From: Echinostoma caproni
Taxonomy: Eukaryota > Platyhelminthes > Trematoda > Plagiorchiida > Echinostomatidae
Assembly (NCBI GenBank): GCA_900618425.1
Contig: UZAN01050606.1
Coordinates: 1-10,790, forward strand
Length of the DNA stretch: 10,790 nt
Direction of reading: 5' to 3'
The position numbers and the translations under genes were made by a program. The notes beneath the pieces are model-generated. The model was not told where the DNA came from. It worked only from the letters and a program-made list of their open reading frames with translations, and did no database searches. Positions within the stretch are counted from its first letter, which is position 1. Each line of letters opens with the position of its first letter. Positions 1 through 7,490 of this stretch are shown here, in pieces.

Positions 1-250
1 CCACCTTTTTCCCGAACATTTCATTCAGACACGGGAAGTTAACACGTGACATATTTTGAACAAAGATTGCGTAGTGCAGGTGAAACTGATAAATAAAGGA
101 CACCAAATTTACTGTATAACACCAAAACGTGAAAAGTGCGTCAGTAATTACTGAAAAACGGTTAACAGAACTAGTTTGCAAAAACCTTCCAAAAACGGGT
201 AACTGAAGCTAGATATTTTACTATCGAGCTTTTCGTAAAAAAGTAGTGTA

Positions 251-278
251 GTAAAACGGACTGTATAGTTCGTTTTAC
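251..278. repeat. 28-base inverted repeat
   Basis: The arms GTAAAACGGA (251-260) and TTCGTTTTAC (269-278) are complementary apart from one G-T pair. The eight bases between them, CTGTATAG, are themselves nearly self-complementary, so the symmetry runs through the centre. It could be a cruciform-prone palindrome or a binding site for a dimeric protein. No function can be assigned from the sequence. Confidence 0.6.
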
Positions 279-407
279 CGTGCTTTTTAACACACTGCAG
301 TGACAATTTACGGTGAGCAAGCTACCACTGTATATATAATGCAGCCTTCTAAGAGGACACAACAAATACGCTTTACAACTACTTAGACAGATTTCCTGTC
401 AGTAAAA

Positions 408-433
408 AGTGAAATATCGAAAGATATTTCACT
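408..433 (+). repeat. perfect 11-base hairpin with GAAA loop
   Basis: AGTGAAATATC (408-418) is followed by GAAA (419-422) and by GATATTTCACT (423-433), the exact reverse complement of the left arm. If transcribed on the plus strand this would be an 11-pair stem capped by a GNRA tetraloop closed by a C-G pair. It lies about 50 bases beyond the 3' end of element A. No adjacent gene or T-run makes it a terminator. Confidence 0.7.
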
Positions 434-483
434 GAAATAGTACCAAAAACGTATATTTAACCAGAGCACTTCAACATTTCAAA

Positions 484-498
484 GGTTAGGTCAGGTTG
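484..498 (-). repeat. 3'-terminal five-base near-repeats of element A
   Basis: On the plus strand the bases read GGTTA GGTCA GGTTG, three near-copies of a five-base unit. This is where similarity to the element ends. CR1-group elements often end in short tandem repeats instead of poly(A). Element B ends in a comparable run. Confidence 0.5.
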
Positions 499-997
499 CA
501 CCGGACTGAATATGGCCACAGCCAATCGAGCGTCCAGAATTCCTTTGATGGTATGCTCACAGGACAGAACAGGCTACAGGACTTGCGGCGGAGTCCAAAG
601 CAGTACAGTTTCTTGCACCAATGAGTTTGGAAGCACCACGGCGCTGCGACAATTTTATTATTTCGTTCACGTAGACGTGGGTGAGAGCGGTTCTGGAAAA
701 GAAAAACGCACTTCTGATGGTTCTTCTGAGTGACAGTACACGTCTGAGGTTTTGTCAGGATCAAAGCAACAGCTCGCAACCAACCGCTTCGAGCTACCCA
801 GAGTAAAAGGTGTGTTAAGAGAAGAAACATGATCTACAAGTGGTGGTGCTGGATGTTGAGAACTTTCAGTAAAATGTGGTGCACAGTGAATGAAAAATGG
901 AGCTGAGGGAGTTCGAGAAATCGAAGTGGAGTAAGAGATAAGGAGTTAAAAGTGGGGGAAAGAGACGGATGAGCTATTAGCGACCTTAGGCCCGGTG
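499..997 (-). other. 3' UTR of element A
   Basis: This stretch follows the inferred ORF2 stop (998-1000) and carries no coding similarity that I recognise. A 114-codon open frame on the minus strand (830-486) is low in recognisable features and falls inside this UTR, so I do not treat it as a gene. At 576-617 lies a block that recurs in the 3' UTR of element B at 5531-5571, described as its own entry. Confidence 0.6.
576..617 (-). repeat. 3' UTR block shared with element B
   Basis: On the plus strand both elements read ACAGGACTTGCGGC, then a short variable centre (including CCAA and GC), then CAGTTTCTTGCA. The length is nearly the same in both (42 and 41 bases), and the block sits 80-90 bases from each element's 3' end. 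Such a block could be the site the reverse transcriptase recognises on its RNA. That role is inferred from position and conservation only. Confidence 0.65.
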
Positions 998-1440
998 TCA
1001 GATACAATCGGGGAACGCTGATGCCCAGCATGCGTCAATCTTCAGCTTGAACTCGGCAATGGTATTTTGACGCCACTACCTCCTGAGGCAGTTTGTTCTA
1101 TGTATTAATTACCCGATGCGAAAAAAGGTGTCTCTCAGGCGTTTGAGCTCCCGAGGCTTGCCTGACTTCATGCTGTGTCCCCTTCTGTTGGGTACACCGC
1201 TCGGCTGAAGTAGGTAGGAGATTCCCTGAGAGAAACCCGTCAAGATACGGAAGGTTTCAATCAGATCTTCCCTCAGCCTTCTCCGATTGAGTGAGAACAG
1301 GTTCAGCCCCTGAAGGCGTTCGGCATATGTCGATCCCCGAAGGTGTGAGAACATGCGCGTGAACCTCTTCTGCACCCTTTCCATAACCCTTTGGTCCTTC
1401 TTCAGGGTAGGGGACCAAGCTTGTACGCAGTACCCTGATG
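998..1440 (-). pseudogene. Element A ORF2 C-terminal segment
   Basis: This is the part that follows reverse transcriptase in CR1-like ORF2 proteins. The frame contains a YCVQAWSP stretch (about 1437-1411), then MERVQKRFTRMFSHL and LNLFSLNRRRLREDLIE. The same order is common at the end of flatworm and vertebrate CR1-like polymerases. The frame is broken near 1437, where it must be left to join the RT frame. It shifts again near 1110, after which NTIAEFKLKIDACW continues to a TGA at 998-1000. There is also an in-frame TAG in the final part, within what should be a VV pair. The function of this segment in the family is not well defined. Confidence 0.8.
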
Positions 1441-2663
1441 CGGCCGAACGAAGGCCATGTATAGCGGAACTAGCACGACAGGATCCCTAGACGTCACTGT
1501 GCGTTTCAACCTGAACAACGCTCTATTGGCCGTACGTGCCGCAGCAAGACACTGGGCAGGGGAGTTAAAAGCGGAGTTCAGAGTGACCCCTAGGTCCCTG
1601 ATCTTTGGCACATCTGCCATAGCATCCCCGTCGCGAGCTCCCATGTAGCGTGGCCCAAAACCATGAGCACTCCCGGTTCGTAGAATCTTACGCTTTGCTG
1701 CATTTAAAGGGAGACCCCACTCTGCAGACCATGGTTTTACTGCATCTAGGTCCAGCTGGAGGTCTACACCCTGATGCGAGTCAAGTAGTTCAACTTCGTC
1801 TGCAAAGATGAACGTTGCGTTCGATGGACGGGGGACTAGATCATTGATGAAGACCGGAAACAAAAATGGTCCAAGCACCGAGCCTTGTGGGACCCCGCTA
1901 TAAGCGTGCCCGCATCCCGACCAATCCCCCTCCACCCGTACGCGAAAGGTTCTCCATGTCAGGTAGCTCTCAGTTCGCTTGAATAAACTAGGGTGGATCC
2001 CTATGGATCCCAGCTTGGATAACAGCAGCCGATGGTTTACGGAGTCAAAAGCCTTAATGAAGTCTAGGTAGTAGACTTCGACTCCCCTCCCTCCCCTCTG
2101 TCCAGCCGCTCAGTCGCGGCATCCAGGAAGGTTAGCAGATTTGTGAGGCACGAACGGCCTTGACGAAACCAGTGCTGAGCCTCCGCCAGCAGGCCGCATT
2201 GGGTGAGGTAACTGGCCATCTTATCTCTGATTAACCTTTCCATGACCTTTAGGATCACGGAGAGTAAGCTAACAGGCCAATAGTTAGTGGCCAGCTTCCT
2301 GTCGCCCCCTTTGTGGATGGGGGCCACAGTAGCTACTTTCCAGTCCTGTGGCAATAAGGCTGTCGCCATGGACAGATTGAAGAGGCGACCTAACGGGGCT
2401 GCCAGGATACTCCCTAGAGGCCCCAACACTGCCGGGTGAATTTCGTCCGGTTCCACCGCTTTTCCCCTATCTAAACTCACCAGGGTCTTTTCCACCTCCT
2501 CCGGTAGAAAAATGATTTCCTCCATCAGCGTGGATCCTGCTGGCTGGTGCATGAGTTGCGGGATGCCCTCATCCTTCGTGTGTACGCTCTGGAATTGCTC
2601 ACACAAGGCAATGGCCTTGTGGGAGTTTGTCGTGGCGGGGTGTTTTCCTTTGGCCTGATACAG
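1402..2663 (-). pseudogene. Element A reverse transcriptase domain (ORF2)
   Basis: Target-primed reverse transcriptase would copy the element RNA at the nicked target. From high to low coordinates one sees KAVEPDEIHPAVL and DWKVATVAPIHKGGDR, then LDFIKAFDSVNHRLL with the motif A aspartate (codon 2062-2064), SGVPQGSVLGP (about 1870-1905), and FADE in place of FADD (second residue codon 1795-1797, GAA). The D to E change at the catalytic pair would probably abolish activity. The frame shifts in a G-rich tract near 2080-2100, so that the DFIKAFD part lies in a different frame from the upstream part. It also shifts near 2640-2660 and near 1437. The size is normal for the domain if the shifts are ignored. 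Confidence 0.88.
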
Positions 2664-3110
2664 CCGACTGCTTCCCTTGTAGTCGGCTTAGACTGCACAT
2701 ACCGGTAGTAGGCCTTAAGGTAGCGCTTTGCTTTCTTGGCCAGGGAAAGCTCAAAAGCTCTTTTGGCATCTAGGAGGATGCGGTCGAAAGACTTTCGTTC
2801 TCGTAAGTATTGAAGGTGTCTAAGGTAGCCCCTGAGGCGCAGAGTCGTTGCCACGCGGCCCGCTTTCTTTATAGAGCTTTTTTCATTCTACTGGACCACC
2901 ATGGCGGGGTGGTCCTCGACCTAACGGGATGCAGGAGTGCGAAACTATTAGTGAGAGTCAGCAGGTTATCCCCGATCAAATCCCATGACTCCACAGTCCC
3001 ATAGTGTGCTTCTTACCAGGCCATGAGCCGCAGCATGGAGACATCCGGTATTCATGCGCTTATAGCGTCGCCTCAATTTAACTTGAGAAAGCGGAAGAGC
3101 ACAGCCGTAT
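2664..3110 (-). pseudogene. Element A EN-RT linker of ORF2
   Basis: This stretch lies between the endonuclease and the reverse transcriptase. It holds PPWWSSR followed by a premature TAA (2869-2871) and then AAWQRLCASG, and further on KAYYRYVQSKPTTREAVG. Element B carries the same landmarks with the same 13-residue spacing between PWW and AW. The linker is basic and tryptophan-rich; I know no enzymatic role for it. The segment around 3110-2930 reads only as weak remnants with further stops, and the frame changes between the PWW part and the YVQSK part. Confidence 0.7.
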
Positions 3111-3725
3111 TGGCACCGGATACTAGCGCGGTCACTTCTGCCTAGCGGTGCACCAATGCAGTGATCCTGATGTCATTCCTGCTTTTGGTAAACACAAGAT
3201 ATAAGGTGCTGGGAGAGTTACCCAGTCGCCATCAGGTGGGATCGGTGACGTGCTGGGTGAGCGCCAATTCATGCATCATCTCTAGTAGCCCATCCCCAAA
3301 GCTGCCAAATGGCGCAGACTCCATCTCCCATTCGATCTCAGGAGCATTAAAATCCCCCAAGACAAGAACCCTACTTGCCCGAGTTATTGTGTGCCGGAGA
3401 AAATCTATCTTTCGTCGATGCCTGCGCTTGGGCTACGATAAACACACAGAACTGCTAATCTTAATCCTGAGAGCTTGATTACGCACCCGGCAGCCTGAAT
3501 GTTCTCCGTGCACTGAGTATCCACGGCCATCTGAGGAAAGAGGTCTGCCATGAGCAGTAGAGCACCATCCCCCAACCTATTCCCTGGACGATCGCAGCGA
3601 TAAGCCTGAAATCCTGGTGAACAGAAGCCCGCGATACAAAAGTCAGACTTCAGCCAGGTCTTCGTTATGAGCGGGGGTCGTTTTCCTGCGTGGATTCTCG
3701 TGCCCCACTCTTGCTACGTTGACGG
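3111..3725 (-). pseudogene. Element A apurinic-type endonuclease (ORF2 N-terminus)
   Basis: This domain nicks the target DNA to start reverse transcription. The start of the domain, LLSVNVAR, is still in frame with ORF1. After a frameshift near 3690 the chain continues as RPPLITKTWLKSDF, and then VLCVYRSPS (about 3440). A second shift near 3400 leads to VLVLGDFNAPEIEW, with GDFN at 3346-3357. In this family the helix ITETWL carries the catalytic glutamate; here the codon at 3660-3662 gives lysine. The aspartate of the later DLVFTK motif reads tyrosine, a TGA follows DPT, and the terminal SDH motif is not recognisable. About 15 residues after NVAR also appear to be missing. The enzyme is dead. 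Confidence 0.83.
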
Positions 3726-4818
3726 ACAGAAGCTTGGTGCTAACTTGCTGCCTGCAGCTAGGTGAGCTAGGTGAGGCCGTTGTCTTGTAGTCGCAGGGGT
3801 TGTCCGGCCCTATGGTTACCTGATCTTCGGTCAACTTCCTCAAATTGGCGGAAGCTGCCAGCATCAAGTCCCGATGGCTCGGGTTATGAAGCTTTACAAA
3901 GGCTGGCCTAAGTGGCAAGACGCCAGGTGTCCGTTGATCGCCCTGCCACTTCCCAAGGTGCAACACTCGCTTGATCTGCACCTCTGAGGGGATCTGAGCG
4001 AGTCGGATTATGTTTCTAACTTGGTGTAGGAGCGTTTGCCTGCGGCTGCGCGTTTCTCTACAAAACGACTCTAGGATGTTCCTGATAATGACGTTTCTGT
4101 TTCTCCCTAGGGCTGTGTTGTTATGAGCCTCAAGCCCATGCAGGGAGTCTCTCAGGCTGGTGGTGATTTCAGCGAGCTTCGCAATGGCCTCCTCGTTAGC
4201 GTCCATGCGCGCATCAAGTGCCCCTTTCCCTGGTGGCAAGTGACACTGGGTAGCCTTGTTGGTTCCCCTCCTGTTTCCGGCGGCCTGCACACTAATCCCT
4301 GCGGTTGCCGATTTGGTAACGCGTGCCCTAGGGCTGGGCTTTACCCCTCGGCTTAGGGGTGCCGCTGACGTGGTTTGTTGTTCATCACGCTCAGGCTTCC
4401 CCACTAAAATCCATTCCCGGTGGTTAACTACTTCAGGCTGGTTTCCCTCTCCAGGCATCAGGGTCCCTAGCTCGGGGTTACTTCTGTTCATCTGACTACT
4501 TTGGGTCAAGTTACACGGAGGAGCTTGTACTTCCAACTGTAAAGGAGAGTTTCCTTACGGAGGCAGGGTTTTCGCCCTGGATATTCCGATAGAGCTGATG
4601 CAGTTTGGACAAACCCATTTCAGAAACTTGTGGACAGCATAGTGTTCAACTGCCCTGGAAGTTAGTTTACTGCACCGTTTGTGAAACCAATCCTGGCACA
4701 AATCGCAACGAATGCCCTCAACCACCTCGAGAGAACACCCTCTTCTGTTACACGGGTAGGGTGCAATAACCTGCTTGGCTCGTGTAACCCCTTTATGAGG
4801 ATTTCTCCGAGCTACCAT
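3643..4818 (-). pseudogene. Element A ORF1 with PHD zinc finger
   Basis: ORF1 proteins of LINEs bind the element RNA. From the ATG at 4818-4816 the first 87 codons contain a full C4HC3 PHD pattern: Cys23, 28, 38, 41, His46, Cys49, 70, 73, with Trp68 two before Cys70. A TAA at 4557-4555 ends this piece, but the same frame continues open from 4554 to 3643. That second part has a charged, Pro/Ser-rich stretch, a helix-prone segment (ANEEAIAKLAEITTSLRDSL), and a basic region with NVIIRNI and FVKLHNPSHRDLML that resembles an RNA-binding fold only weakly. PHD fingers are known in ORF1 of CR1-like elements. With only one stop in about 390 codons, ORF1 is much less damaged than ORF2. Its last part (after about 3740) already belongs to the endonuclease start, so the ORF1-ORF2 junction seems to have been lost by deletion. 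Confidence 0.82.
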
Positions 4819-4825
4819 GGCACTC

Positions 4826-5374
4826 GTCTAGATACGCTTCAAGACTACGTCCGGTAAAAGGGGGTGCGTAAAGATGAAAACCCTACACAAAAACGGTAGA
4901 ATCAAGGATAAGTAACTCTTGGTAGTACTGTCGGCAGTAAATGTTGTAGCCTAGTCGCTCACCTGGACGGGAATTCGTCACGTTGGTCCTGCCACCCGGG
5001 TTCCGCTCAGTTGTGGTCCCCAGAATCAGAGTTCAGATCTCCAGCGCGGAAGGTCCGGTACAAATTGCACTTCCGCTAATTTTCAAACAGGAAATGGGAC
5101 TCTCGAGTGTTTCATCCTCTTATTGTCGGCCTAATTCTACAGTGAAACGTTCCACTCCAAAATGCGAAGCACCCGCAGTCAAGGTCAACACCAAAGAACA
5201 ACGTGGGCACCCAGCTCTGCTGAAATAAGAATGGGAAATAAAATCTCATCTCACCAAGTTGACAAGTGAATTATAAAACGCGAGCATGCGTGTACCAGTA
5301 AAAAGGGAAACGGCATCCTAAACATTTGGCACACCTACACTCGTCTACACTGCCAGTGATGGGAATAGTTCCAC
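4826..5374. other. Stretch without recognisable gene, possible 5' UTR
   Basis: This lies between the ORF1 start of element A and fragment C. An 81-codon plus-strand open frame (4983-5228) has no recognisable motif and I do not call it a gene. On the minus strand a good splice donor (CAG/GTGAGC, 4957-4965) faces a possible acceptor after a pyrimidine-rich run (4883-4885), giving a notional 80-base intron just above ORF1. The stretch may be the 5' UTR of element A, the 3' UTR of fragment C, or both. Confidence 0.4.
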
Positions 5375-5458
5375 TCATCACTTTTCGAATGCAGTCTTAA
5401 ATGCTTGCACAGTTTGGAGATCGACGATTTCCTTTGGAAGCCTGTTTCAACTGTCGAC
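5375..5458 (-). pseudogene. Fragment C: 3' end of a third CR1-like ORF2
   Basis: Read on the minus strand from 5458, the frame gives VDS, then a stop TGA where the family has Trp, then NRLPKEIVDLQTVQAFKTAFEK and two TGA stops (5380-5375). This is the last conserved motif of CR1-like ORF2 proteins, which elements A and B also carry in their own diverged forms (NKLPEAVITTTNVISFKHKL in B). Fragment C ends abruptly at the 3' end of element B. It is either a 5'-truncated copy or an older element cut by the arrival of B. The fragment is short, so the call rests on one motif. Confidence 0.6.
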
Positions 5459-5460
5459 TA

Positions 5461-5510
5461 GGTCAGTTCAGTTCGGTTCCAGGACGTCAGTTCAGATTCA
5501 CTTCAGTTCA
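5461..5510 (-). repeat. 3'-terminal short repeats of element B
   Basis: The plus strand reads GGTCA GTTCA GTTCG GTTCC from 5461, four near-copies of five bases. Three exact copies of TCAGTTCA start at 5463, 5487 and 5503, with spacings of 24 and 16 bases. Short tandem repeats at the 3' end are typical of the CR1 group. Element A ends in a comparable GGTTA-type run. Confidence 0.6.
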
Positions 5511-5958
5511 CTTTAGATCAGGTCGGATATACAGGACTTGCGGCTGATGCCAATGCGTCCAGTTTCTTGCATTTGTGAGCTCTGGTGCGATCCCACTGTG
5601 CTTCGACCGCAGGAGAAGTTCTTGATCCTTCATTTTGTGTTTCTGGATGACGGGTAGATGTGCAAATGAGATTTGGAATGGTCAATCGGTAGTGTCAGTA
5701 CGCTCCAGTCAACAAAGGGTCATCGTCCGAACAGGTTTATATGCGAGAAATTCAAACCAGACATGCTCTACCAGCGGGTAAGTATAAGGTGTAAATCAAG
5801 ACTAGGAGAACGTTAGATTTTTATTTTATAAAGGAGAGAAAAGAAAAGTTATTTGTCACGGACTAGAAGGATGATAGGGAAAGGGAAAACTCAACAAGAT
5901 ATAAGACTAACTTTCACCTAGGGACTCTCCGGATGGTCTGTGGTTTACCTTGCACTGA
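5511..5958 (-). other. 3' UTR of element B
   Basis: This follows the ORF2 stop at 5959-5961 and contains no coding similarity. It includes the block shared with element A (5531-5571). The A and B tails also show patchy similarity for some 30 bases upstream of that block in element orientation (for example CTCA before the TGCAAGAAACTG core on the minus strand). Confidence 0.6.
5531..5571 (-). repeat. 3' UTR block shared with element A
   Basis: This is the counterpart of 576-617. Both copies keep ACAGGACTTGCGGC at one side and CAGTTTCTTGCA at the other. It lies just inside the terminal short repeats. Confidence 0.65.
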
Positions 5959-6448
5959 TCACTCCAAATCAGGGAATATAGTCAGCCAGCAGACAGCCAG
6001 TTTATGCTTGAAGCTTATCACATTCGTTGTTGTGATCACTGCTTCTGGGAGTTTGTTACAGCTGTTCACCACACAGTTTGTTAGAAACTGTGCTCGAACT
6101 TCCAGTCTGGAACGCCCTCTCGCCAATTTCAAAGAGTATCCACGTGATTCCACGTTGTCATTGGCAGTGAATAGTGGAGCACCCGTATCAGTAAGGCTTT
6201 TTATGCTCTTAAAGGCTTCAATCACGTCACCCCTAAGGCGTCTCCTCTTCAGGGAGAAAAGGTTCAACATAGACAAACGAGTTGGGTAGTCCTGCCCCCT
6301 GAGATGAGAGAAGCATCTCATGAACCTAAGCTGCACCGCCTCTAGGACCTTCTTGTCCCGTTCCAGGTATGGCGATCACGCTTGGATGCAGTATTCCATT
6401 GTTGTCTCACACACTTTATATAGGTGTATCAACAGCTCTGGATCCCGC
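5959..6448 (-). pseudogene. Element B ORF2 C-terminal segment
   Basis: Starting near 6448 the frame reads RDPELLIHLYKVCETTMEYCIQA, a TGA (6376-6378) where Trp is usual, then SPYLERDKKVLEAVQ. The open part continues as FMRCFSHLRG, LNLFSLKRRRLRGDVIEAFK and NKLPEAVITTTNVISFKHKL, ending at TGA 5961-5959. The match to the corresponding part of element A is clear in FSHLRG and LNLFSL-RRRLR. This segment is continuous for about 125 codons, so it is the best preserved C-terminus in the window. Confidence 0.82.
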
Positions 6449-7490
6449 GAGACAGCAGTTGGTACAGGGCGTTATTTACCTTACGTGCCACCTATAGGCA
6501 CTGTTTCTCTAATTTGAAACTACTGGTAACCTGAATTACCAGGTCCCTCATTTCTTCACTCCTTTGGAGTTCCACTGGGTTCTCAGTGTTAATCCACCGC
6601 ACCGAGTCTATGCCTTCAGTTGGTATGAGCTGTTTACACTTGGCCACGTTGAGCGGTAGCTCCCAGTCTTCAGCCCAGCGTATGACGGTATCCAAATCCC
6701 TATGCATGGACTGGTTTGAGGGGGAACCTACCAGTTTAAAGTCATCAGCGAACATGTAAATTGGGTTCTCCAACCTCTCTGGTAAGTCTTTTACATAGGC
6801 TAGGAATAGGAGAGGGCCTAAAACTGACCCCTGTGGAACTCCACTTGCTATCCTGCCTTCCCTCGATTTGGATCCTTCTATATTCACATGGAAAGATCTT
6901 CCTCTCAGGAAATCTTCGATCCATGCAATCAGTTTCGGGTGGATTTTGAAGGTCCTAAATTTCAGGAGCAGTGGCCTGTGATTTACCGAATCGAAGGCCT
7001 TTTAGAAGCCCAAGTAGCAGACCTCTACCCCTTCTCTTCTATCCAGCCTGTTAGTGTTATCATCTAAGAACATCAGTAGGTTCGTGAGACATGGTATCCT
7101 CCTCACAAAACCGTGCTGGCTAGCTGTTAGCAGATGGTGGCGCTCAACATGAGCCACCACCTTGTCCCTCAATAGCCTTTATAGTATCTTTAGTGATACT
7201 GAGGTTAAGCTAACCGGCCGATAGTTGGCTGCCTGGTTTCTGTCCCCTCCCTTGTATATGGGGACAACCTTCGCCACCTTCTATTCCCCCGGCAGCTGCC
7301 CTTCCTGAAGGGACTTGTTAAACAACTTTTCTAGCGGTGCTGCAAGCTCCAGCTAGTGGTTTCAGGAGGGCCGGATGGATGTCATCGGGTCCCGCTTCTT
7401 TGGTGCTCTTCAGCGCTTGCAGTTGGGCCCTTACTTCGTCTTCAGTGACGACGACTTCGGCCGTCGTGGGTATTTCCCACTCTAAGAGGG
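6449..7490 (-). pseudogene. Element B reverse transcriptase domain (ORF2)
   Basis: Motifs in order are AGPDDIHPALLKPLA, then after a frameshift near 7345 FNKSLQEGQLPGE, KVAKVVPIYKGGDR and ANYRPVSL, LLTASQHGF, KAFDSVNHRPLLL, SGVPQGSVLGPLLF and MFADDFKLVG. The FADD catalytic pair (6741-6752) is intact. Motif A is not: the aspartate is glycine (GGC, 7008-7010), followed by a TAA (7002-7004). Further in-frame stops lie at 7281-7283 (where GEWK is expected), 7179-7181 and 6492-6494, and the frame shifts near 6449. The reading frame from 6887 to 6495 is otherwise uninterrupted. The pattern of loss differs from that of element A, which kept motif A and lost FADD. Confidence 0.88.

Larger units (their letters stand above)
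1..483. other. AT-rich flank without a gene
   Basis: This stretch lies beyond the 3' end of element A. I read both strands and found only short chance frames with no recognisable domain. It is rich in A and T and contains two inverted repeats, listed separately. It may be host flanking DNA or another worn repeat; the sequence does not decide. Confidence 0.6.
484..4825 (-). mobile_element. Element A: decayed CR1-like non-LTR retrotransposon
   Basis: Reading down the minus strand, the parts come in the order expected for a CR1/jockey-group LINE: ORF1 with a PHD zinc finger, an apurinic-type endonuclease, reverse transcriptase, the C-terminal segment that follows RT in CR1-like ORF2, and a 3' UTR. 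There are no long terminal repeats, integrase or protease. The copy is nearly full length but broken by several frameshifts and stops, and key catalytic residues are changed, so it cannot move by itself. The 3' limit is placed at the GGTTA GGTCA GGTTG near-repeats (484-498). The 5' limit is uncertain and is placed just above the ORF1 start codon; a 5' UTR may reach further up. I did not find target-site duplications. Confidence 0.88.

Noticed and set aside
486..830. 114-codon minus-strand open frame
   Set aside because: It lies in the 3' UTR of element A, beyond the ORF2 stop, and shows no family motif. It overlaps the non-coding block shared with element B.
3161..3478. 105-codon plus-strand open frame
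   Set aside because: It is the antisense shadow of the element A endonuclease, whose GDFN and flanking motifs read clearly on the minus strand.
4123..4495. Overlapping plus-strand frames of 77 and 79 codons
   Set aside because: They run antisense to element A ORF1, which has a PHD finger and one continuous frame.
4983..5228. 81-codon plus-strand open frame
   Set aside because: It has no recognisable motif, no good start context or promoter, and is short enough to arise by chance.
5933..6289. 118-codon plus-strand open frame
   Set aside because: It is antisense to the conserved C-terminus of element B ORF2 (LNLFSLKRRRLRGD on the minus strand).
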